Source of the DNA: VRUE01 sp035260485
GTDB taxonomy: Bacteria > Actinomycetota > Thermoleophilia > Solirubrobacterales > 70-9
Assembly: GCA_035260485.1 (NCBI GenBank)
Contig: DATFVC010000059.1
Location: 1-40,622 of the forward strand
Direction: 5' to 3'
Length of the DNA: 40,622 nt
The notes under the pieces were generated by a model. That model was not told the origin of the DNA and searched no databases. It saw only the letters and a program-made list of their open reading frames with translations. Both the position numbers and the translations under genes were made by a program. Shown here piece by piece: positions 1-7,900 of this stretch; the stretch's first letter is position 1; each line of letters opens with the position of its first letter.

Positions 1-338
1 CCGGCGCCTGCCTGATGCCCCGCCGCGAGCCCTTCGAAGAGGTGGGCGGCTTCAGCACCACCTTCCCCGTCAACTACAACGACATGGACTACTGCCTGAA
101 GCTCCGCGCCGGTGGGCGCCGCGTCGTCTATGACCCGGACACCGTCCTCTATCACTTCGAGTCCTCGAGCCGCTCCACCGACGTGGAGGACTGGGAGAAG
201 GAACGGCTGGTCGAAAAATGGCTTCACCTGACCAAGACCGACCCCTCGACGAACCCGAGCCTGCGCCACGGGGCGCCCCGGCTGAGCGCTTCGATCGCCT
301 CGGTGCTACGGGGACGCGCACGCTCGCTCTCCCGGTAG
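1..338 (+). CDS. Family 2 glycosyltransferase, C-terminal part (5' truncated by window edge)
   Basis: The reading frame is open from base 3, so the gene starts before the window. The visible 112 residues are the end of a GT-A fold transferase of the rhamnosyltransferase/RfbN type: a GACL segment, then EEVGGF, then NYNDMDYCLKLRAGGRRVVYD, and finally LYHFESSSR. This is the usual acceptor-side ending of family 2 enzymes that build surface polysaccharides. A basic tail follows, with no membrane helix. The stop lies 9 bases before the methyltransferase start, so the two are probably co-transcribed. The donor and acceptor sugars cannot be told from this fragment. The family is clear; only the length is unknown. 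Confidence 0.85.
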   Translation, partial: GACLMPRREPFEEVGGFSTTFPVNYNDMDYCLKLRAGGRRVVYDPDTVLYHFESSSRSTDVEDWEKERLVEKWLHLTKTDPSTNPSLRHGAPRLSASIASVLRGRARSLSR

Positions 339-347
339 GGTCCGCCG

Positions 348-1355
348 ATGACGACCCGCAGCGACTTTCCGGCGACGGCCGAGGCGCTCAGGGCGGACCC
401 GTTGTTCAACGAGTGGTGGTACTACGGAGTGGAACTGCTGCCCGGCGTAGCTATCCCCGGCCAGCACCCCACCTCGATCCCAATGCTCCCGCGGCTGCTG
501 ATGCGCCGCTGCGACCTGCGCGGCATGGCCTGCCTGGACATCGGGACGATGGAGGGCCTGACCCCCACCCTGATGGCACGCGGCGGCGCGTCCCGGGTGC
601 TCGCCATAGACGGCCTTGACTACTGCAAACAGAAGCTGGCCGCGGTTCGGCACTACTACGGCGTGTCCTTCGAGTACCGCACGGTCGGCCCGATGTACTC
701 CCTCACCGAGACCCTGCGAGGCGAGGGCTTCGACTTCATCAACTGCTCCGGCCTGCTCTACCACGTCTTCTCCCCGTTGATGATCCTGGCCGGACTCCGC
801 GGGCTGCTCAAACGCAACGGCGTGCTGGCGGTCTCCACCAACGTGATCCTCGATCGCGGCTTCGCGGCCGAGTTCAACGCCGCCGGCAGGCTCCAGGAGG
901 AGCCGAACACCTTCTGGTACCTCTCCACCGGCCTGCTCGACTACTTCCTGCGCCTCCTGCGCTTGGCGCCGATCGAGTGCCTCTACCAACCGCATGAGGC
1001 CATGGATACCCCCTGGCGGATGAAGACCGGGATGCAATCCGGCTACGCGGCGATCCTCTGCCGGGCCGTCGACCACGAGCTGCCCACTGTGGGCGACGCG
1101 TGGATGTCCCAGGCGGCAAAGCACTCCTGCGAGCTCGAGTGGATCCCGGACTGGGATCGCGCCGACTCGCAACCGATCTCCGGCATATCCCTGAGGCGTT
1201 CCCGCAGCGGCCTTTCCTTCCTTCGGAGCCGCAAGGTCAGGAACGAACAGGTCCGACCTGTGGACATCACGACCGCGATCGAACAGCAGCAACCGGTCAG
1301 CAAGTCCGACACCCAGTCGGACTCCTACACGCTGACCCTCTCCGACTCGGCCTGA
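348..1355 (+). CDS. SAM-dependent class I methyltransferase
   Basis: A 335-residue protein with a Rossmann-type methyltransferase core. Motif I is LDIGTMEGLTPTLMARGGASRVLAIDG, here cited as LDIGTMEG at about residues 64-71, followed by the acidic end of strand 2 (AIDG). A later segment reads FDFINCSGLLYHVFSPL, the motif IV/post-IV region seen in CmoB-like and O-antigen-associated methyltransferases. The last 60 residues are basic and then Ser/Thr/Gln-rich, and look like a disordered tail. It lies 9 bases after a glycosyltransferase and ends 7 bases before the convergent acyltransferase gene. From context it probably methylates a sugar hydroxyl or a lipid/peptide part of the surface glycoconjugate. 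The substrate is inference. Confidence 0.8.
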   Translation: MTTRSDFPATAEALRADPLFNEWWYYGVELLPGVAIPGQHPTSIPMLPRLLMRRCDLRGMACLDIGTMEGLTPTLMARGGASRVLAIDGLDYCKQKLAAVRHYYGVSFEYRTVGPMYSLTETLRGEGFDFINCSGLLYHVFSPLMILAGLRGLLKRNGVLAVSTNVILDRGFAAEFNAAGRLQEEPNTFWYLSTGLLDYFLRLLRLAPIECLYQPHEAMDTPWRMKTGMQSGYAAILCRAVDHELPTVGDAWMSQAAKHSCELEWIPDWDRADSQPISGISLRRSRSGLSFLRSRKVRNEQVRPVDITTAIEQQQPVSKSDTQSDSYTLTLSDSA

Positions 1356-1362
1356 GCCCGAC

Positions 1363-2100
1363 CTACTGCCGGTCCACAGGCCGAGCGGGCACGCCCATCA
1401 CCGTCACTCCGTTCGCGACGTCCTTGGTGACGACCGCGCCCGAGCCAACGATCGCCGAGCGCCCGACGACGACACCCGGCAGCAGGGAGGCGGCGCCGCC
1501 GATCATCGCCCCGTCTTCGACCACCGGCCCCTTGACCACCTCCTCGATGTAGCCGTCTCCGCCGAACGAGTTGTCGTTGGTGCTCACGACCATCGCCGCG
1601 ATGAAGACGTCGTCCCCGATCCTCATGCCACCGGTCAGGTGGGACTTGTCCATGATCCGAGTGCGGTTGCCGACCGTGACCTCGCGGTCAAGGGTCACGT
1701 CGCGGCCGATGACGTTGCCCTCGCCGATCCGGCTCAGCTCCCTGATCGACGCCCCGTCGCCGATCAGGTTGTCAGCTCCTATCTCCACGTCGTAGTAGAC
1801 GACGACATTGGCGCCGACTGCACAATCCGGGCCGACCGTCAGCTTGGCCTCGAAGTCCGGCGTGCGCGCGATCGCACCGGCGGCGCGGGGTGCGCGGCCG
1901 AGGAAGCTGCCGGGGAGAACCTCCGTGCCGCTCCCCACTCGGACGTTTTCAGCGATCACCACGTGCGGGTGAATCGTCACCCCGTCTCCGATCTCCGCCC
2001 CCGGTCGCACGACCGCAAACTCCGAGATGGTGACGCGCGACCCGATCGAGTCGCTGTCGACACTTGCGTTGGGATGGATCGATGGCATCGGGAGGGACAT
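1363..2100 (-). CDS. fdtC: Left-handed beta-helix N-acyltransferase, FdtC/WxcM N-domain type
   Basis: About 245 residues made almost wholly of hexapeptide repeats ([LIV]GxGxxI units such as AEIGDGVTI, VRVGSGTEV, DNLIGDGA, ISRIGEGNVIG, MRIGDDVFI, VVVGRSAIVGSGAVVTKDV), ending with VMGVPARPV, the standard hexapeptide transferase ending. Such trimeric enzymes transfer acetyl or another acyl group from CoA to the amino group of a nucleotide-linked 3-amino-3,6-dideoxyhexose. The start was placed at the ATG at 2100 (MSLPMPSIHP); a second ATG at 2088 is possible. A longer in-frame extension reaches into the fdtA-like gene and is unlikely. It is divergent from the isomerase gene across 60 bp. The acyl donor is not known from sequence; the gene symbol is assigned by neighbourhood. 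Confidence 0.8.
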   Translation of the reverse strand: MSLPMPSIHPNASVDSDSIGSRVTISEFAVVRPGAEIGDGVTIHPHVVIAENVRVGSGTEVLPGSFLGRAPRAAGAIARTPDFEAKLTVGPDCAVGANVVVYYDVEIGADNLIGDGASIRELSRIGEGNVIGRDVTLDREVTVGNRTRIMDKSHLTGGMRIGDDVFIAAMVVSTNDNSFGGDGYIEEVVKGPVVEDGAMIGGAASLLPGVVVGRSAIVGSGAVVTKDVANGVTVMGVPARPVDRQ

Positions 2101-2160
2101 CCGACGGCGGGGACCGCAGACTCGGCGATCGTATCCGAGGACGCCAGATCCGCTGCTAGG

Positions 2161-2583
2161 GTGCCTCGCCTCTTGGGCGTCGAGGACTGCAAGCTGCTGG
2201 AGTTCCCGGTCGTACACGACCCACAGGGCAACCTGACCTTCGTCGAGCAGAAGCGGCACGTGCCCTTCGGGATCGCCCGTGTCTACCACCTCTACGACGT
2301 GCCGGGGGGCGCGGTGCGCGGCGGCCATGCCCACCGAGAGTGCGAGGAGGTCCTGGTCGCGATGGCCGGGAGCTTCGAGGTGGTGGTCGACGACGGGTCT
2401 GAGAAGAAGAGTGTCCGGCTCAGCCGCTCCCACCTCGGGCTCTACCTGCCGCGGATGATCTGGCGAGAGCTGGTCGACTTCTCCTCCGGCTCGGTCTGCA
2501 TGGTGTTGGCGTCCGCCTTCTACGATGAGGCCGACTACATCCGCGATTACTCGGAGTTCCAGGCAGCTATGGCGGCCGCTTGA
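2161..2583 (+). CDS. fdtA: dTDP-4-keto-6-deoxyglucose 3,4-ketoisomerase (FdtA/QdtA, WxcM C-domain type)
   Basis: A 140-residue cupin matching the usual length of sugar 3,4-ketoisomerases. Typical segments are DPQGNLTFVEQKRHVPFGIARVY near the N-terminus, then RGGHAHRECEEVLVAMAGSFEVVVDDG, with the His pair that lies in the active site, and LYLPRMIWRELVDFSSGSVCMVLAS near the end. The enzyme moves the keto group of dTDP-4-keto-6-deoxyglucose from C4 to C3, preparing the transamination done by the neighbour at 2585-3700. The GTG at 2161 gives a family-typical N-terminus; TTG at 2173 is an alternative. Whether the product has galacto (FdtA) or gluco (QdtA) configuration cannot be read from sequence by eye. 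It converges with fdtB with only one base between the stops. Confidence 0.85.
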   Translation: MPRLLGVEDCKLLEFPVVHDPQGNLTFVEQKRHVPFGIARVYHLYDVPGGAVRGGHAHRECEEVLVAMAGSFEVVVDDGSEKKSVRLSRSHLGLYLPRMIWRELVDFSSGSVCMVLASAFYDEADYIRDYSEFQAAMAAA

Positions 2584-2584
2584 C

Positions 2585-3700
2585 CTAAGGACGCGCGCCG
2601 GCCTCGAGCAGCGCCGTTGCCGTCGCCTCGCATTGCTCGAGGGTCAACTGCGGGTAGAGCGGCAGGCTCAAGGTGCGGTCGGCAAGCGTCTCGCCGACCG
2701 GAAAGCTGCTGCGCCGCCAACCGCGGTCGAGGTACGGGGGAGCGAGATGCGGCAACAGCGGGTAGTGGACAGACGTCTCGATGCCCCTTTTCCGAAGCGC
2801 CCTGGCACGCGCGTCGCGATCTGCGCAGCCGATCGCAAAGAGATGCCAGACGGGCTCCACCCACGCGAGAGGACCCGGCAGCTCGACCGAGGCATGGCCC
2901 GCCAGGACCTCCATGTAGCGCTCGGCGAGCTTTGCCCGGTCTGCGTTCCAGCCATCGAGGTGCGGCAGCTTCGTCCGCAGCACCGCCGCCTGGATCTCGG
3001 TCAGGCGCGAGTTGACGCCAGCCATCTCGATCTCGTACCTGTTCTTCATCCCGTAGTTCCGCAGCAGACGCAGCTTGGCGGCGAGCTCGTCGTCATCGGT
3101 CGTCACCGCTCCGCCGTCGCCCAGCGCGCCGAGGTTCTTCGACGGGTAGAAGGAGAACGCCGCCGCGTCGCCGAGGCCGCCGACACGCCGTCCCCGGTAC
3201 CTGGCCCCATGCGCCTGCGCGGCGTCCTCGATCACGAGGAGTTCGCGTTCGCGCGCGATCTCGCCGATCGCCTCCATCTCGGCCGGTTCGCCGCGCAGGT
3301 GGACCGGCACTATCGCTGCCGTCCGCTCGGTTATCGCCCCGGCGATCAGCGCCGGGTTCAGGTTGTAGGTCTCGGCGACGACGTCAACGCCGACCGGGGT
3401 GGCCCCCGCTCGCGAGACGCCGAGCCAGGTCGCGATCCAGGTGTAGGCCGGCACGATGACCTCGTCGCCGGGACCGACCCCCGCGGCACGAAGGGTCAGC
3501 TCGATCGCGCTCAAGCCACTCCCTACACCCACACAGTGACGGGTGGCGCAGTAGTCGGCGAACTCGCGCTCGAACCCCTCTAGCTCGGCTCCGAGCAGAT
3601 ACCAACCCGAGCTTACGACTCGCCCGACCGCATCCTCGATCGCACCTTCGAGCTCCTCGTTGGCCTTCTTCAGATCGATGAAGGGGATGGCGTCGCTCAT
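2585..3700 (-). CDS. fdtB: PLP-dependent sugar 3-aminotransferase (DegT/DnrJ/EryC1/StrS family, FdtB/QdtB-like)
   Basis: 371 residues, the standard size of the DegT/DnrJ/EryC1 family. It begins with IPFIDLKKANEEL and has the PLP-lysine motif SFYPSKNLGALGDGGAV; the Lys in SKN forms the Schiff base. VIEDAAQAHGA holds the PLP-pyridine-binding Asp, and LRNYGMKNRYE is also typical. It would transaminate the C3 keto group made by the FdtA-like isomerase to give a dTDP-3-amino-3,6-dideoxyhexose, which the adjacent acyltransferase would then N-acylate. It follows the GT2 gene on the minus strand by 25 bp, so the two likely share a transcript. No rmlA or rmlB homologue lies in this window, so the dTDP-4-keto precursor must come from elsewhere. 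Confidence 0.88.
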   Translation of the reverse strand: MSDAIPFIDLKKANEELEGAIEDAVGRVVSSGWYLLGAELEGFEREFADYCATRHCVGVGSGLSAIELTLRAAGVGPGDEVIVPAYTWIATWLGVSRAGATPVGVDVVAETYNLNPALIAGAITERTAAIVPVHLRGEPAEMEAIGEIARERELLVIEDAAQAHGARYRGRRVGGLGDAAAFSFYPSKNLGALGDGGAVTTDDDELAAKLRLLRNYGMKNRYEIEMAGVNSRLTEIQAAVLRTKLPHLDGWNADRAKLAERYMEVLAGHASVELPGPLAWVEPVWHLFAIGCADRDARARALRKRGIETSVHYPLLPHLAPPYLDRGWRRSSFPVGETLADRTLSLPLYPQLTLEQCEATATALLEAGARP

Positions 3701-3725
3701 GACGGCGCTAATCCGAGAGACGCCC

Positions 3726-4730
3726 TCATTCGACCGACGGGATGCCGTGCGCCCAGTCCGCGTGGGACTCGTACCTGCTCTCGTGCTTGTCGGCGAGGAT
3801 CTGGTCGACCATGCCGAACCTCACTCCGGCCTGCACCATGCGGCGGCACAGGGACCAATCGTTCGGTTCGGCGTTGAGGTAGTCGGCTGGCTCCATCTGG
3901 AAGAAGGCGAGCCCAGCGTGATAGAGGGCGGCCTGCAAGACGTATTCGCCCTTGGCCGGCGGGAAGCTGCCGATCTCGAGCGTCTCGCCGTCGCGGTACT
4001 GGACCGCGTGGCGTCCGTAGCAATGCTCGAAGCGATGCTCGCGGGCCGCCTCCAGCAGGACCTCCGTGTGCTCTGGGCGTACGGCGTCGTCGTCGCCCAG
4101 TGCCGCGATCCAGCGTCCGCGGACGAGGGAGAGCGCATCGTTGTAAGGGGGAGTGCCGATCATGTACCAGCGGACGCTCTCGTCCTCCGGATAGGGACCG
4201 CGGACGGAGCGGTTGTGGAAGCGGATCCGTGGATCGTCGAATCTCGCGATGACCTCCTTCGTCTCCGGCGGCGAGCAGTCGCCCGCGACGATCACCTCGA
4301 GGTTGGTGTAGGTCTGGTTCAGGATCGAGGGCAGCGAAGTCTCGCGCAGACTCTCGAACCGCTGGTAGGTCGGCACAATGAAGGAAACGAGGGGTTCCGG
4401 CTCGGTGTAGGCGAGCTCGTACTCCTCGCTCGCGCGAAGCGCGTACAGCCTTTGCCGCTGCGCCGGATCTTCCTCGTAGATGTGGCGCAGCATCTCCCCT
4501 GCCCGGCCGAGCTCTTCTGAGACCTGCTCCGCCATCCTCTGCAGCCCCTCCCTGGCCTGGCCGAGCTCTTGCTCCAGCGCCTGGCCAATCCGCAGCAGCT
4601 CGACAAGGCGAGCTTCCTGCTTGACCAGGCGGGTGTCCTGATCGGCGAGATGCGCTCCCAGGTCGGCTACGTAGGGGCCCGCGACGTGATCCGCCTGGCG
4701 CCGGAACAGCCTCCGCATCGATTGCAGCAT
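3726..4730 (-). CDS. Family 2 glycosyltransferase with N-terminal coiled coil
   Basis: 334 residues from the ATG at 4730 (MLQSMRRLFRRQ); ATG 4718 is an alternative. Residues about 22-100 form a long amphipathic, Glu/Gln/Leu-rich stretch that looks like a coiled coil. The GT-A domain starts near residue 114 (LVSFIVPTYQRFESL), with VIVAGDCSP and the metal/nucleotide-binding acidic run GDDDAV at 212-216. The C-terminal third contains FFQMEPADYLNAEPNDWSLCRRM and a DKHESRYESHADW ending. It is soluble and probably cytoplasmic, and would transfer one sugar of the surface glycan. A longer frame up to 4958 exists, but the extra 76 residues do not resemble the family and cross the divergent promoter region, so I left them out. 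Confidence 0.82.
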   Translation of the reverse strand: MLQSMRRLFRRQADHVAGPYVADLGAHLADQDTRLVKQEARLVELLRIGQALEQELGQAREGLQRMAEQVSEELGRAGEMLRHIYEEDPAQRQRLYALRASEEYELAYTEPEPLVSFIVPTYQRFESLRETSLPSILNQTYTNLEVIVAGDCSPPETKEVIARFDDPRIRFHNRSVRGPYPEDESVRWYMIGTPPYNDALSLVRGRWIAALGDDDAVRPEHTEVLLEAAREHRFEHCYGRHAVQYRDGETLEIGSFPPAKGEYVLQAALYHAGLAFFQMEPADYLNAEPNDWSLCRRMVQAGVRFGMVDQILADKHESRYESHADWAHGIPSVE

Positions 4731-4940
4731 GGAGATGCGTGATGTTATGCGCTCGCGGGGCGTCTCTCTACTCCGGATGCGCCGGCACCAGCACTGGTTG
4801 CGCTCAAACGGCCACGGCCACCACGTGAACTGGCCGGGTCTGAGGCGGCGACGAAGAGCAGGACGAGGCCGCCGAGGAACACCGGTAACGCCCGGAAGCA
4901 CCTCGATCCAGGTGACACAAGATTCCGTAGCGAGACCGAA

Positions 4941-4968
4941 TTGCATAACCATGTTCAAACGCTAAGAT
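4941..4968 (+). promoter_or_regulatory. Candidate promoter of the NRPS operon, leaderless type
   Basis: A -35-like TTGCAT (4941-4946) is separated by 16 bases from a -10-like TAAGAT (4963-4968). Transcription would begin about 7 bases later, at or next to the TTG that opens the NRPS frame at 4976, implying a leaderless mRNA. Actinobacteria use such promoters often. The rest of 4731-4975, between the divergent GT2 and NRPS genes, shows nothing else I can support. Confidence 0.4.
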
Positions 4969-4975
4969 CGAGCCG

Positions 4976-7900
4976 TTGGATGTAACGACCGAACTCGAGC
5001 GCCCGATCGCCGAGCTGGTCGGCCAACATGCCGCCGAGCAGCCTGAGGCGGTCGCGATCGAGGACGGGCCGCGACATCTCACCTACGCGGAGCTGGATGC
5101 CGCCGGAGCACGCATCGCCGCCGGGCTGCGGGCCGCTGGCGTGGGGGACGAAGAGCCGGTTGCCGTATGCCTGCCGCGATCGTGGCAGGCGATCTGTGCT
5201 TTTCTCGGCATCCTGCGCGCCGGCGCCGCCTACGTGCCGATCGATCCCTCCTATCCGTCCCGGCGCCAGCGGCAGTTGCTCGACCTGGCAGGGGCACGCC
5301 TGGCGCTGACCGGCGAGGCCCACGGGCACCGTCTGCCGCCCCAGGTCGAGAGGGTCGACGCAGAGGCCTGCGCGCTGAGTGGCGCAGGCGTGACGCCTGC
5401 AACGCAGCCGGCGGGAAACGACCGCCTTGCCTACGTGCTCTTCACCTCGGGATCGACCGGCACCCCGAAAGGCGTCGAGGTGACGCATTGCAACCTCATC
5501 AACCTGCTGCGCTCGGGCGCCGACCTGGTTCCCCGCGACAACGACACGGTGCTCCAGGTCGTGCCCTTGGGGTTCGACGTCTCCGGCCTGGAGATCTGGG
5601 GGGCGCTGCTCAACGGCGCCCGCCTGGTGATCGCACCCCGCGTCCGGCCCGATCCTGCGCAGCTCGGTCGGCTGATCGTCGAGCGAGGGGTGACGATGCT
5701 CGCGATCTCGACCGGGCTTCTGCATGAGCTGATCAACGCCGCGCTCCCCGATCTCGCCGGCCTGCGGCTCTGCGTCGCAATCGGCGACGTTCTCTCGCCG
5801 CGGGCGGTCGCGGCGCTGCGGTCCGCTCACCCCGCGGTGCGAGTGCTTAACGGCTACGGCCCGACCGAGGCGACGATCGTGGCCTCCAGCTTCGAGGTCG
5901 ACGGTGACGACCGAGGGCCGGTGCCAATCGGCAGGGCACTGCCCGGCTATCACCTCTATGTGCTCGACGAGTCGGGCGAGCTGCAGCGGGAGGGCGAGCC
6001 CGGCGAGCTCTGGATCGGCGGCGCCGGCGTCGCCCGCGGCTACCGGAACGACCCGGAGCGCACGGCCGAACGCTTCCAGGCGAACCGTTTCGAGGGCGGG
6101 TCGATGTACCGGACCGGGGACAGGGTGCAGCTGCGCCCTGACGGCGAGCTGATCTTCCTCGGCCGGCTCGATGCCCAGGTGAAGATCGACGGCCAGCGGG
6201 TGGAGCCCGGTGAAGTCGAGCAGGCGCTGGCCGCCCATCCGGATGTCTATGAGGCCGCGATCCTCGTCAGAGAGGACGTACCCGGGCACAAGCGCCTCGT
6301 CGCCTACGCCGCCCTGCGCCCGGGCGGAAGAGCTTCTGCGACGGAACTGCAAGTGCACCTGGCGTCGCGCCTGCCTGGCTCCATGACTCCCGACTCGGTC
6401 GTGCTGCTCGACGCGATGCCCAGAAACGAGCGGGGCAAGGTCGACCGAGACGCGCTGCCGGCGCCCCAACGCGACCTTTCCGACGATGCCCTGGCCGACC
6501 CTGGAGTCGCTTCCGTTGCCCGGCTGATGGCCGAGGTGCTGCAGCTCGACGCCGTCGGGCCGGACGAGGACTTCTTCGACCTCGGGGGCACCTCGCTGCT
6601 GGCGCTGCAGCTCGCCGGCCGGCTGCGCGGACAGCTGGGCGCCCGCATCGACATCGGCGCCGTCTTCGAGGAGCGCACGGCGGCGGGGCTGGCGGGGCGG
6701 ATCGGCGCCCCTGGTGCAGAGAAGCCAGAACTGCCGCCTCTGTTGGCCGGCCCCAGTGCCGAGACCGCGCCCGTCAGCGCAGCCCAACGGCGGGCACTGC
6801 TGTTCAGCAGGATGCACCCGGATTCGATCGCCTACCAGTTCGCAGCGATCTTTCGTTTCGAGGGGAGCCTGGACCAAACGGCCCTTCGGGGCGCGCTGGA
6901 CGACCTCATCCGTCGCCACGAGATCCTCCGCACCTCCTTTTTCGAAAGGGACGGAGAACCGCTCCAGATCATCCATGCAGAGTGCGAGGCGCCGCTGGAG
7001 ACCGTCGATCTTCGGGACTGTGCCCACGACGCCTGGCCCCAGCTCGTGCGGGGCCGGGTGAGGACGCGAATCGACCCAGCCAAGTTACCGCTCATGCGCT
7101 GGGTGCTGGCGCGGCTCGACGAGCGCTCCTGGGCCCTGCTCCACGTCGAGCACCACCTGATTCACGACGGCTGGTCCTTCGCCGTGCTGGCCGGCGAGCT
7201 GGCTGAGCTGTATTCGGCCCGAGTCGAAGGCCGCCAGCCGGACCTGCCCGAGCCGGTAGTGCAATTCCAGGACTACACCCGCTGGGAGCGAGAGGCGCAT
7301 CGGGGGGGCCCCGTGCGGAGCCAGATCGAGGACTGGGCTCGCCGCCTCGATCCGGAGCCGCCCCTGGTCGAGCTGCCGGGCGCCAAAGCGCGACCGCCTC
7401 GCGAGTCTTTTGCGGGCGGCTCGATTCGGCGCCGGATCGACCGCGAGCTGGTGTCGCAATTACGCTCGCTCGCCAACGAGAACCGCGTCACCCTTTTCAT
7501 GGTCACCCTGGCCGCCTTCCTGGTGCAGCTGCGGCGCTATTCCGGAGTGGACGACCTGCAGGTGGGATCCGGGCTTGCGAACCGGCGCGACCCCAACGCG
7601 GAGGGGCTGATCGGAATGGTCGTGAACACGGTCGCGCTGCGCTGCGACCTCGGCGGCGACCCTGAGGTGCGCGAGCTGCTGCAGCGAGTGGGACGGGTCG
7701 CGGTCCATGCCTATGCGAACGCCGATGCCCCCTTCGAGGCGGTGGTCGAGGCGATACGGCCATCGCGGGAAGCCGCCCGCTCCCCCCTCATCCAAACGCT
7801 CTTCTCGTTTCACGACGCACCGCGCGAGGCCGAACGCTGGGCGAGGCTGCAGGCGAAACTCGTCCAGATCGTCCCCAACGGAACCGCTAAGACCGACCTC

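Noticed and set aside
4731..4958. Upstream extension of the coiled-coil GT2 gene, or a remnant membrane helix (FLGGLVLLFVAA) on the minus strand
   Set aside because: The extension has no family match and crosses the divergent promoter. The hydrophobic stretch is too short and has no start or context, so it may be chance.
4955..7027. Long open frame of 690 codons on the minus strand opposite the NRPS
   Set aside because: It is antisense to a gene with clear A, T and C domain motifs. Its translation is low-complexity and rich in Arg, Gln and Gly, as expected for the shadow of GC-rich coding DNA.
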